Shown here: piece after piece, positions 50,901 to 61,638 of the stretch
Position numbering within the stretch: position 1 is the first letter of the stretch
Layout: the number at the start of each line of letters is the position of its first letter
Source: Apostichopus japonicus
Taxonomy: Eukaryota > Echinodermata > Holothuroidea > Aspidochirotida > Stichopodidae
NCBI RefSeq assembly: GCF_037975245.1
Contig: NC_092565.1
Location: 15,343,499-15,407,498, forward strand
Direction of reading: 5' to 3'
DNA length: 64,000 nt
Notes under the pieces: model-generated
The model's input: only the letters and a program-made list of their open reading frames with translations
Databases searched by the model: none
Told to the model about the DNA's origin: nothing
Program-made: the position numbers and the translations under genes

Positions 50901-53900
50901 CTTGTCAAATTCACTGCTTTAACTGTACATACAACAACAATAACCAAGATGAGCTTGCCAGTACCTGCTGCAATATTCCCTGCCTCATCTCATTTCTTGT
51001 TGTTTTTGAAAATGATCTCAACCATTGTGAAAGGCACACAATGCATGTCATCCATGTAATATATCAGTATCATGATGATATAGATATTGCACTTGCTTAT
51101 TATAATTCTATGAACTGCAGTAATCTATACAACTCAATGTCTCAGTTTTTATCTTTTAAATTTATTTACATCTCCTTACCCTATATCCATAGTTTATAAA
51201 GATTGTGACATCTCCATACCCTACATCCACAGTTATCAAAGATTATGACATTTAAATTGTTGAATCTTATTTGACATTTAAATTGTTGAATCTTATTTGC
51301 TGGTGACAAAAGTTCAACAGTGTCAAATTCACTGCTTAAACTGTGCAACAACAACACTAACCAAGATGACCTTGCCAGTACCTACTACAATATTCCCTGC
51401 CTCATCTCATTTCTTGTTTTCAAAATCTCAACCATTGTAAAAGGCACATAATGCTTTCACTTATTTGATCTAAATCCATGTAATATATATATCAGTATCT
51501 GAAGCCTGTAGGAGTACAGAAACTACAGAGAACCAGAGATGTTTACCTAGGGCCTGTCAAAACCAACCAATGGCATTTGTTTAAAGTTGCTTCCATACTG
51601 CAGTATATTTCTATTTGCAGTCACACTCATTCTTTAATATCTAAGTTAATACATGGCATGATTCCAACACCCCCCATCAACCCCCCTCCCCCCACCCCAA
51701 ACAAAACTAATAGGGCACAAAAACTCAATGTTCATGATCATTTGTTTCCTAACCATCATCTTACACTGTAAGTGATTTAGAACTGCTTAGTATAAGTCAT
51801 ACTCAGCAATGAGTCATCTCAGTTAAAACAGTTTTTCTTAATAATTCTGCTTTTCTTCTTACATAAGACCATCTCAAAGAATCTTGGGCCTAAAACCTGT
51901 AACTGGGTATAGGACCTCTGAAACTCAAGTATCACAGGACATGTTTAGCCCACATTAGTTTGCCTATCACCCATTTTTCTGCACAAAAGACAGTACATAC
52001 ATATAATATCAAGAACTATTTATTCCTTTGGATAGACGTCAGCAAGCCAGAACCTAAATGACCTTCAATAATCCTATCAAACTAGACATGTGTCCTTGTT
52101 GCCCAATCTTGAGATACTGGTAGAACTTTCAAGGTGTTCAAAGTGTGATTTTCCAGTGACTTCAAAATGACCCTCCAAATGACTAATAATACTTTCCGGG
52201 GTTTCGATGTGTTATGTAGATTACATGCACATATCACAAATTAGTAATTCCTGTTATTCCATTTTTCAATTATTGAATAATGTAAAAGTTGGATGTCATC
52301 GTCACGACGATGGAGGTGAAACTGTCACCAAAACTATAAGTAGACCCCTAGCCACCATCCCCTTCTCACAAAGGTACCCTTGTGGGTCAATAATACTGTA
52401 CCTTGCCCTTCTGCTGAACTGTGTTGTAGTTTTCTTCAACACAAAGCTAAATTCATCACTCTGCCCGTACGCAATCACAACGTCTTTGAACTCATTCATA
52501 ACACTCTCTGCACACCGTTGCATCAAAACAAGGGCCCGGTCATCATTTGGCTTCACAAATTTATGTTCATCTGAAAACCTGTATTAAAGACCAATAAAGC
52601 ACAGTATAGCTCAGTATGAATAAATTGACACCAATGCATTCTAATGAACTATTATATGACGATGTACCCAGCACTGACGTAATATCGTAGATTTTGAGTT
52701 GATGTAACTAGAGCAACGTAAGATGACTCACTGTAGCATAATCAGAATATGGGTAATGAGTTCAGAAGGTTTTAAAATTGTAGGAATTTTATGCCCAAAT
52801 TTATGACAATTTAAATGAAGACTGGTTATGACTGTCAGCTTCCAGTTACATGTAAACGGCTGAAATGTCAACGCCCAAACTCTCTAGTTATCTTATGAAC
52901 TTGTTAGTCAACAGCAATTGAATTGGATTTTTGGCTTGTGATACCAGCTGCCTCAGCATTCTTTAAGAAATAAAATGTGTAGGACTACTCACATTGTGGT
53001 ATTTGTGTATCTTTACACAACATGAAGAGTAAAGACTCCATTTAGACCATCAATTTATTCAACTATTAACAGTCATAATAAGTATAATAATTGGGGAAAG
53101 TGGGGAGGGGCAAGGAAACAGTTGGGAACTTTGGGGGAATGTTGGATAAATGCTATACAAAGGGCAAATCCCAGGAACATTTAGGGGCTAGGGAACATGT
53201 TCTTTACTGCCCCCCCCCCCTCCATTAACCCTGTACACTTCCCTGGTAACCAAATTTTTAATTCATGACAATTGTAAGTTTTGCAAGAAGGGTTGTACAT
53301 TCACCAGTTTTCAAGAATGATATTTATCGATTGCATTACATGTAACAAATAGGAATTACTCATTTCTCTGGAATGTATGTCCATCTCATGGCTCTATTGG
53401 TAGTCCGCGGGGAGGGGGGGGGGGAAGACCCTCTGAAGCTCAAGCATTTTCAAATATTCCTTGTTCCCTCATAGCAAGTTTTAAGGCACTATATAAATGT
53501 GAGAGAGAGAGAGAGAAATTCTATGGAATTTATTTCAAACCCTGGTCGGGGGATCCACCAGGCGTAATTAGTCTCCAGAAGCTGTTGGACTTTGAGATAT
53601 ATTTCATTTCACAGCTTTGAAGCACAAAAGCACATGTGGAAAGAGGAATTTAATTTCAGTTTTAATTTACCACAGTTAACTGCACTGTATGTGGGCAAGC
53701 ATCATGATTGGAAGCCAAATTTCCCCCAAGGTCCCCTCTGTCCCTCCACCCCCCCCCCTTGGTACTGGCACTGACTAGAAACATTCCACAGAGGTATGGA
53801 TCCCAAAGATCACCAAATATGCAAAATAATAACAAACCTGTGAAAGTTTTTTCCATCCAAACGAACAACAATCCAGCAATTTGGTAGACATTTATCAGCC

Positions 53901-53941
53901 ACCTCAAAGTTCCTGACATATTCATACTTGCAATTAGCCAT
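41954..53941 (-). CDS. THG1L: tRNA-His guanylyltransferase (THG1-like)
   Basis: Six coding exons on the minus strand: 53838-53941, 52402-52578, 45392-45561, 43648-43736, 42787-42894 and 41954-42103. All phases agree; the total is 798 bases, 265 residues. The enzyme adds G-1 to the 5' end of tRNA-His, the identity element for histidyl-tRNA synthetase, in the cytosol and mitochondria. Visible motifs are RLDGKNFHR (about 27-35, metal-binding Asp29), [10 protein letters not shown] (71-80, Asp76), [30 protein letters not shown] and [13 protein letters not shown] at the C-terminus. The catalytic exon 3 lies between large introns. The first exon opens at a splice acceptor, and the frame is open back to it (KWDPS before the Met), so an upstream exon may add a targeting peptide as in the human protein; I did not find it. 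The donor after exon 5 is a weak GTTCGT. Confidence 0.94.
43270..43620. repeat. Minisatellite, about 41-bp units, in THG1L intron 4
   Basis: Seven to eight units have AAACAAGCCTGC, CATCCAGT and ATTTCACTGATCC. The array stops about 28 bp before THG1L exon 4 (43648) and so occupies the exon's downstream intron flank on the minus strand. Confidence 0.85.
44721..45130. repeat. Long direct repeat, copy 1
   Basis: 410 bp starting TGTCCCTCCCAGGTAATGCA and ending near ACAGTAACAGTGTTACA is repeated in the same orientation at 48512-48931, with scattered substitutions. It lies in THG1L intron 3. Both copies contain a parallel 83-codon minus-strand frame that I consider chance. No inverted ends or 8-bp duplication were seen, so the type is unknown. 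Confidence 0.9.
45715..45800. repeat. Possible dispersed repeat fragment
   Basis: The stretch has ACTTATATAGCACCAAATC and CTCAAGGTGCTTTACAA, of a kind often seen dispersed in invertebrate genomes. Only one copy is present here, so this rests on memory of similar sequences. Confidence 0.35.
46589..46979 (+). mobile_element. hAT-like MITE, CATAGGCG family
   Basis: The termini are CATAGGCGTAAGAGGC and, on the other strand, CATAGGCCTAGGAGCC. Perfect 8-bp target duplications CACATATT lie at 46581-46588 and 46980-46987. A G-run sits near the left end and a C-run near the right. Internal similarity to 12355-12815 defines the family. It lies in THG1L intron 2. Confidence 0.92.
47575..48395. repeat. 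100-bp-period tandem array
   Basis: Eight units carry TGTGAGTATTTCTGCTAGTG. From 47721 the landmark recurs at 47821, 47921, 48021, 48121, 48221 and 48321, exactly 100 bp apart; the first unit is longer because it contains extra bases. Units also share CATAACCACCAATGGAGCAA and a TTCAGGTGCT segment. Variant blocks (for example the CAAGGTTAATTAATTAAATC type) recur four units apart, suggesting amplification of multi-unit blocks. The array lies in THG1L intron 2, about 120 bp before direct-repeat copy 2. Confidence 0.95.
48512..48931. repeat. Long direct repeat, copy 2
   Basis: Homologue of 44721-45130, 3.8 kb away in the same orientation, in THG1L intron 2. It has an extra segment of about 10 bp (ACTTAATGCC) relative to copy 1. 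THG1L exon 3 (45392-45561) lies between the two copies. Confidence 0.9.
50644..51500. repeat. Tandem duplication of about 0.44 kb
   Basis: The block beginning GCACTTGCTTATTATAATTC at about 50646 recurs at about 51088, with the same order of landmarks (ACATCTCCTTACCCTA, CACTGCTTTAACTG, ATTCCCTGCCTCATCTCATT, ATCCATGTAATATAT). Inside each copy ACATCTCCTTACCCTA repeats two to three times at about 45-bp spacing. It lies in THG1L intron 2. Confidence 0.85.
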
Positions 53942-54024
53942 TGATGGATCCCACTTGCTGTTGAAATGAATAAAGGTCTCATAAATCAATCAAAGCTAGA
54001 AGACATTGCTGATGTACATCATTT

Positions 54025-54735
54025 TTCAGACTACATTACTGAGGGTGTCACCTACACTACAATACACAATCACAACTAGAAGATGCCAGACTACATTACT
54101 GAGGGTGTCACCCAGTGGCGGAGCGTCCATATAGTCAGGGGGGCCGAATGCCCCCCCTGACGGAGTCAAATGGACTGCTGGCGCCCTTTTCAGCTTTTTA
54201 CCACTTTTTACTTATTCGCGATAATTTATACTTTTTTTATTGCGCTCTCATCTACCTATTGACATTTGTCACATTTTGTTGGCGATGACACCTATTTATT
54301 CTTCGCGTTTATCTGCAAATTAGCAAGGCCAGGAAAGGGTCATTTCCGGCAATCAAGGAAGTATCTTTACTCAAAAAATGTTTGTACGCTCTGCCCCATC
54401 CTGTGGTGGCGCTCCGCTTAGATAGTGTAGAAAGCGCCCCTACAGACCATTCTCGCCCCCCCCCCCCCTTGACCAGTACCCCTAGCTCCGCCACTGGTGT
54501 CACCTCCTCACTACAATACACAATCACAACTAGAATATATGCAGTTTCCAGCCAACATTGCATTGATGAGGGTGTCACCTCTACTACAATAAACAATCAC
54601 AACTAGAAGATGCAGTTTCCAGACTACATTACTGAGGGTGTCACTTCTACTGCAGTAAATAATCACAACTAGAATATGCAATCACAACTAGAATATGTTT
54701 CCAGATGTACATTACTGAGGGTGTCACATCCTAAA
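54025..54735. repeat. Minisatellite, about 65-bp units, split by a MITE
   Basis: Units have ACTACATTACTGAGGGTGTC and CAATACACAATCACAACTAG. Two units precede and about four follow the MITE at 54113-54496. The array lies just upstream of the first recognised THG1L exon. Confidence 0.85.
54113..54496 (+). mobile_element. 384-bp hAT-like MITE in a minisatellite
   Basis: Intact termini CAGTGGCGGAGC and GCTCCGCCACTG with 8-bp duplications GTGTCACC (54105-54112 and 54497-54504). Its length equals that of the copy at 14607-14990. The octamer is also part of the host minisatellite unit, so by itself it could be coincidence, but the boundaries match the family exactly. Confidence 0.93.
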
Positions 54736-57700
54736 TTGTCCTTTTTGGGGAGAAGACCTCCAGACCCCTGCATGGGAGTTGGCTTCAGCTACCCCAGGGC
54801 CACATTCCCGCCTAATTATAATCCTGAAATCACACTTTACTTTAGTAATTATGAGAAATAATATACATGAAGTGCAGAAGTGCTAGGCCTATGCATGATG
54901 TAATCATGTAGGCTAGTTACTATAGCTCAATTAGAAAACATCGACATTACATACTTTGATGTGAGAAACGAAATCAATGTTATTAACTATTATAATGTGT
55001 AGGTACTGCTTCCACGAAAAACACATGGAATTTCGTAATATTTATATATTTGTGTATAGGCTTACCTTAGGTTATACGCTTAGAAGATGATGTTATAAGT
55101 TACTGGCAGGTTGAATACGAAGGCGCTTACACTAGTTGATACTTTGGTAGCGTCAAATCCCTGTGCAGCTAGTTTATAGTACTAGTTGACTACTTGTAAG
55201 TTGTAACCACATTTGAAGTTGCAGTGGGCAATGGATACTGAGTCTGAGAACCTTCCAACGCAATGCATTACGTTGCAAGTTGCATTCAGTGATTAGTAGG
55301 AAGTACAGAGGGTAAATCGCATTGACAACCGATGCCGATATCAGTCAGAAAATGCGGGCATGATTGTATTCAATTCTGTTATAGTTTGATACGAATGTAT
55401 TCAATTTTCGGAAACATGATGTTACCCTTATCGAACGCAGGCCGGTTCACAAGTAGGTGGGTTATATTGGCGTGCCATGGTTCAGACGGGGATTTTTTTT
55501 AAATTCAGCCGGGGAAAATATGACCACTAGCTGCTATACCAGGGGCTTAGGGCTATAGCTAGAACTCTAGCTGTTTTAATGAGAAGGCAAGCAATGATTC
55601 TAGAGGGCAGACATGACCTATTTTCTAAATAAAGAAAGAAGCATTTTCTTACGACCCCCCACCCCACTCTCCCGTGGCTACGCCACTAATTGCTACGGGT
55701 GTATACCCCTTTCAACCTCCCCCACGCCCCCAGGAACTTTATCTCCCAACGCAACCATGGACCATCAATGTCAAACACCAACAATGTTTCTGAGAATGCA
55801 CCACCTGATGTCTAAACTGTTTAACGACCCCCGCCGCGTACCCCACTGTCACACGAACTTCATTAAATCATTGACCGCGCTGGCCCTTAAAATACAAGTC
55901 ACTTATTCCCATACCTAACTCATTCGTATGAAATAATCACTTCTTCCGCTTCCCGCGCACTTTTAAAATCATGTGCACGGCATCGGGATGGGGGGGGGGG
56001 GTGAGGCGACGGATGTGTACACTCCACTAGTTTTCAAATTCACACTTTCCTGTTTAGGGAATGTTCTTCATTCAGGGGGGATGGGTTGAATTCTTCACGG
56101 ATCCCTTTCCAAGCTAAAAGATTTCGAAAATATTTTGTTTTAAAGAAAGAACCTGGGCACGAAAAACTGAACGACTGATCCGCTATCAGCCCCTTGCATC
56201 GAGACTGTGGCTGTGTGATCATCGTCAGATGTTTATCATGGTTCACCAGGAAGGGACACATAATGCTACACATGATCTCAGCCGAAAGGCTTGGGAAGCG
56301 AGATTCCGTAAATTGTCTCCTTTCTACAAGAAAGTTAACAATTTCCTACATTATTGTAAACAAGTCAACTATTGCATCATAGCGATTCTGTGGATTTGAG
56401 AAAATAGTGAACACTGTCATCCAGTTTAACACAAGTAACACCATCTTTCAACTAAATAACAGAAAAATCCATATTTATGTAATATTCCCAGTAACGTGCA
56501 TGATTCATTGGACACAATCATATGTGAACCGACATGCATTCCCTAATGAGAATATTACCCACATTAAATTGGGTAACACCTGCTCTACGATTATGCAAAT
56601 GAAACAATATACCAAATGTATATGCAAATTGATACAAAATATTAATAAAGTGTAATTATACATTCACGCAAAGGTTAAACAAGTATATGCTTTTTATCGA
56701 TAATTTATTTCTTAATCAGGAGCGAAGGTGAAATTAATAAGTCATGCATAAATAAATCAGCTTGGGATTTTTTTTTTGTCACGGTTTATTTAGAGTGCTC
56801 AAGGCCACAGTAGTTATCGACTTCACTGTCGCCGAGATAATGCATTTCAGATTTTCAGCAAAATGCGTAGTTTGTAGGAAAGCGAATGTCAGAAGTATTG
56901 ATCATCCATCGCATTTCAGTGTAATTCATTACTTATTTTCTGTAAACTGACGGTTACAATACGGTTTCTTTCAATGACCAAAAATAAGCTGAAGTATAGT
57001 TAATCATCTTTCCTATGTTACTTTCTTTTTCAATTGACCTAAAAACGAGACCCATAAGAACGACCACAACTAAGGTCTTTTTTCGTTCTTATGCAATTAA
57101 TCAATGCTAACCCACGTAACTGGCGCCCTACATATATCTTAAGCCATGAATACCGTTCCGAACTTTCACGTTATCGTTTTTGATTAATCAGTAGTTCAGC
57201 GGTACCAAACTATTGTCTAATATTCGGGTTAATATGTTGTGAAGCAATATAAACACGTTATAATTCTTCAAATATGTTTGTTTGAAATCCACTTGAGAGT
57301 AAATCGTCTTAAGTTAACACCTACCCCCCCCCCTCCAATGACGTCACTAAACCTGGGCGGAGTAAGCTGTAATGTTACGGAAACGACATGTAAACAATTC
57401 GTATTCCGGCAGAAAGAGTTTCCAAGGGTGTTAACGCATAAAAGAAAAGATGGACGAGGTTTCGTATGGTATTTTGAATAATAATATTTCTATATTCTAC
57501 AAACAATGTGGATAATAAAGGTGAATGGTACAATCAAGTGAATAACAAAGAATAGTTAACTTCAGTCGCCAGATAGAAAGAAATAACTTATCTATTAAGA
57601 CTGGGTCTGAAGTCGATGAACTCGATGGTGTAATATGGCTGGGCCTTTGCGATGATCTGAGATAAAGAGTGCTTCATCAAAAGGCGAGGCGCGGAATTTA

Positions 57701-60573
57701 TTAATGATTAGAATTTCATCCAAGAACATTTGTACTTGTTATGACTGGATCCACTTCAATTCACTGGACGGATCTCAGATATGGTATGGAAAAGGGAAAG
57801 TCCATGCCGTAGTAAAAGTGATTATGATTAGATAATTACTAAAGACTTGAGTCAAAACTTGAACAGATGCACAGAACTTAGTAACGATAGGAATATATCA
57901 GGTAACCTAATGTTATGGCAAAACAATAAAAAACATGTTATTGGAACGGGGTGAGAGGCGATGGTTCCCCAACAACCGTGTATAAACCTCTGACTGGTAT
58001 CAGGATACTAGCGTGGACGGTTACGACGGCGATGACGTACATATGACGTCATCAGTAAATGTAGCATTGTGAATATGCAAGAGGTAAGGCATGTCCATAA
58101 CAGTAACTACAGTTGTGGTGGTAGGGAGAAGAGGGGAGTGGAGGAGAGGGGGGGTGGAGGGGGTAAGCACTCTTTCAAGGGGTTCATTGAGACTGCATAT
58201 AACTAGGTCATATGTTTAGTGTTAACAAAAACAAGGTTGATGGCAGCTCCACGTTTTACGTGGTTAATGAAACGATCAACTACTTTAAACCAAACTTGTA
58301 CCGAAAGGAATTCACGTATACATATAATGACGAAAGGAGAGAATAAAAATAGATAGAAATGCTTTCGTAAATAAGGATGTATTATTCTTTAATGATGAGG
58401 TTTAAGAACCAATATACATGGAAACATTTAGTGCGAGTTGATGTTGATGTAGCAGACCCTAGTAGCCTACTACACACCAATCTACCGAGTTCTAGACACA
58501 GCCGCCACCATCCGGACCACCTACTGTAAGTCGGGGTACCGTTATATAGTGCTAATTTATGCTTTCATAAATAATTCATATAAAGTAACATATGTCCCTT
58601 TCAATTTCATGCAATTAACATAATACTCACGGGGGACACACCCTTGACAAAATCTACAGTGCATTGTAAACACATAAAGTTTGTTTATATCTACCCATCG
58701 TTCTAACACATAAAGTTTGTATACATGCCCAGCAATATAACACATAAAGTTTGTATATAGCTACCCAGCATTGTAAACATATAAAATTTGTACATAGCTA
58801 CTCAGCATAGTAACACATAAAGTTTGTATATAGCTACCCAGCAGCGTAACACGTAAAGTTTGCATTCAGATATCCAGCATTGTAACATACAACAACATTA
58901 ACCTTTGTTTTTTCTATTGAATTTGTATTGCCGCTGACTCTTAAAGGTTAATTGTCTTTAGACACAAATTTAATTTTGATATTTGCAGACCCTCAGAAAA
59001 CACTACTATCAGTTTATGCTGTATTTCGATTGAACTTATTTATCAGTTTATTTTTATTTTTAAAAGGACCCTTTTAACATCTGAACGTCATTAATTAAAG
59101 TGGCTGAACCACTTAGTATGATCACACAAACCATTAGATCAGATTCCCAGGAGCAAAACAAAAGTCAATGGTAAAATATTAAAATTCCATAGCCTCAAAT
59201 GATGATTTACAATGCGTTACTAATTTGTCCAGGAAAAATGGTGTTGAAAGTTATCCAAGTTAATAGAACAACTTTTTGTTGAGTTTAACTTTATAAAACA
59301 ACGGATTAACATTACCATTTAGAGATATCGCATGGTCTTGAAAGGTCATGAAAACCAGAATAGCTAAAGAAATGTTACCAACTCTAAACTGTCCTTTACT
59401 CTTGGACTATGACACATCAAGATATAATTTCTGACTAAAATCATCCTTAAATAGGCTGTGTACTAGACTTAATAGTCCGGGGGGGGGGGTCCCCTGCAAG
59501 GAGGTCGGTTCAACAACCCCAGAGGCGCACCCCTCTTTTCTCAAAATCCTCCATCCGACCATGGTTATCTTCATTTGAAAACAATGACAGTACCCTATAA
59601 AGTAGATTAAAGTTTCTTCAAATTTGCAATGATAATAATATAACATTCTTCGGTATTACAAGATACAATCATTTATCAACGAATCATTGATTTAAGGCAG
59701 GCGATCGGCTATCAGCGAGACACCTATAGTACATGGATATGACTCTTCTATTTCTATCTACAATTACATGTGTCGGAATCGCTAATGTAATACGGCTAGG
59801 GGTGGGGAGGGGGGAGTGGAGAGGAAAGTAAAAGAGTTGGGGATATAACAATGTGTAAGTGTAAATCAACTTACGATATTTCTGTGGCCTGCAAACGTGG
59901 TCGTTAAGCTACGAAAGGAGGGGACTCGGTGTCTGCACCGACATATCATAGGAAAATAGTGAGAATGGCATCAAACCTAGTGCACGATAGTCTTAGGTTA
60001 AACCACAATATATGCCTTTGCCATATTTAACGATCAAATAAATAACCACCGATCTGTTTTCCGCGATCAGAAATGTTCCTGGTCAGAGTCCGTGACATGT
60101 CAACAATCATATACATTATTGTAATATTTTGAACACCAAACTAAATAGTAAGAACTTTCAAGCTTATTATCAAAATAACTCTTCGTTACTATGTCATATG
60201 TCGCTTAATTAACCACTAAAGTTTTAAAGAAATTCTGGTATTTCATCTTTCTCACCTGTCCAAAGTTTGTTAGCTGTTTGTCTTTACAACTCACTAACTG
60301 AAATAGAACAATCAAAGCGAAGAACAATAGAAGTATTTCGACAGGCCTTAGCTGTTTCCCGTGACTGATATCGAATAAGCATTACCTGATAAATTAAAGT
60401 TGGTCTCAAAATGAGTCTATCACGACATGTATATGCTACCAGGCAGCTATACTGTATGACGGTACCTATATGTAGCATCCACTATGGCGGTGTAGAATCC
60501 AATACACTCAGGTGTTTCCAATGCTTAGTGCGACTGTGTCATTCGCAATTCAGTATGGCGTAACTGTAATATG
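54736..60573. other. Intergenic region, no gene recognised
   Basis: This holds short open frames (up to 101 codons) without recognisable similarity, several G/C runs (about 55990, 57326, 59480) and possible MITE end fragments near 55672-55690 (GTGGCTACGCCACTAA) and 59550-59560. Any missing 5' exon of THG1L and the 3' flank of the GPCR would be here. Confidence 0.5.
58640..58890. repeat. Minisatellite, about 35-bp units
   Basis: Six to seven units have TAACACATAAAGTTTGTATA and TAGCTACCCAGCATTG; landmarks fall at about 58671, 58707, 58741, 58777, 58812 and 58849. Confidence 0.85.
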
Positions 60574-61638
60574 TTATTTGCAAAGTAGGTTCTTACAATC
60601 TCGGCAAAACTGCTTGTTGGTAAAGCTGTAGACAAACGGGTTAATTGCGTGGTTTAGTACAGGACAAAGACGCATGACTGACACAATAGTTACAGCAATA
60701 CCATTTGGATTCCAATAATCCGTAAAAGCTTTGAATGAAAACAGAATAATGGAAAGCAACCACGTCACTGAAAAGATCAAAGTTGTCGCCAGTAACATCC
60801 TTGTCATTCGAGATATTACATTTCTCTTTTCAGGCATATCTTGCAATTTCTTGACCTCCCTCTTAATGCTCTGTGGTTCAAGCTGATCAACAATTGGTTT
60901 CTGTTGGTTGTCGCTTGTTGTCGCCTGAGACCGCATTTCTTCATTGCATTTATCACTGCTGCAGGCCCGGTCCTCGCTACATCCTTGGTTTCCAGCACCT
61001 GGTACAGTAATCGTCCCGATAGCCGCCAAGATTTTACGGCTCTGCTTGCGAACTCTTATCCATATCTTTATATAGATCACGGAAAGTATTGGTAGGGCGA
61101 TCAATGGCGTCAGGAACCTCGGCAGTTGAAAGAGGTAGGTGTACCGGTAATCGTTGCCGTGTGGTACACACGCTGTGTAATTAAACCCAAAGTAACGTTG
61201 TACCTTTAAAGTTATAGTAGCCGAATAGACTTCGGGAAGGGCTAGAAGAACAGCAAGGACTACACAAAGGGCTGTTACATTCGCCGCTTTTCGACGAGTC
61301 CAGCGACCGGTGAGAGGTCTACAGATGGCTACGTACCGGTCTGCAGCTACGGCCAAGGTTAGGCCAACAGAAGTGTACCAGCCGACGGATTCCGCTGCAA
61401 TTGTCACCTTACACCCAATAGCGCTTGGGTAGTTCAGTTCAAGAACATAGTAATGTATCGCCAAAGGTGAAACAAAACAAACGTAGAGATCCGCTATGGC
61501 TAAAGCATTGATGAAAAATTGGGCACTTCCGAGGATCTTTCTTCTCTTGTAAACAAATAATATTAATATGTTGCCAGGAATACCGACCAAGGACACAATA
61601 GAACGATATAGCACAACCATCCACGCGTACAGATACAT
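60574..61638 (-). CDS. Rhodopsin-like (class A) G protein-coupled receptor, orphan
   Basis: A single open frame of 354 residues. TM1 carries Gly-Asn (22-23) and TM2 Asp50. Cys76 before TM3 pairs with Cys157 in extracellular loop 2. Asp-Arg-Tyr is at 100-102 and Asn-Pro-Phe-Val-Tyr at 333-337. The third intracellular loop is long (about 195-275), polar, with several Cys/Ser. The tail is short with three cysteines (CRDCKNLLCK), possible palmitoylation sites. The TM6 motif lacks the usual Pro (VTWLLS). An Asn-Tyr-Thr N-glycosylation site lies in loop 2. The extracellular N-terminus is only about 7 residues, and an in-frame stop lies a short way upstream of the ATG, so the gene is either truly short-tailed or has an unseen upstream exon. 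The ligand is unknown; the overall look is that of a peptide or amine receptor. Confidence 0.9.
   Translation of the reverse strand: MYLYAWMVVLYRSIVSLVGIPGNILILFVYKRRKILGSAQFFINALAIADLYVCFVSPLAIHYYVLELNYPSAIGCKVTIAAESVGWYTSVGLTLAVAADRYVAICRPLTGRWTRRKAANVTALCVVLAVLLALPEVYSATITLKVQRYFGFNYTACVPHGNDYRYTYLFQLPRFLTPLIALPILSVIYIKIWIRVRKQSRKILAAIGTITVPGAGNQGCSEDRACSSDKCNEEMRSQATTSDNQQKPIVDQLEPQSIKREVKKLQDMPEKRNVISRMTRMLLATTLIFSVTWLLSIILFSFKAFTDYWNPNGIAVTIVSVMRLCPVLNHAINPFVYSFTNKQFCRDCKNLLCK

Noticed and set aside
53662-53982. 106-codon minus-strand frame over THG1L exon 1
   Set aside because: Wrong frame: the conserved THG1 peptide lies in the other frame at 53838-53941.
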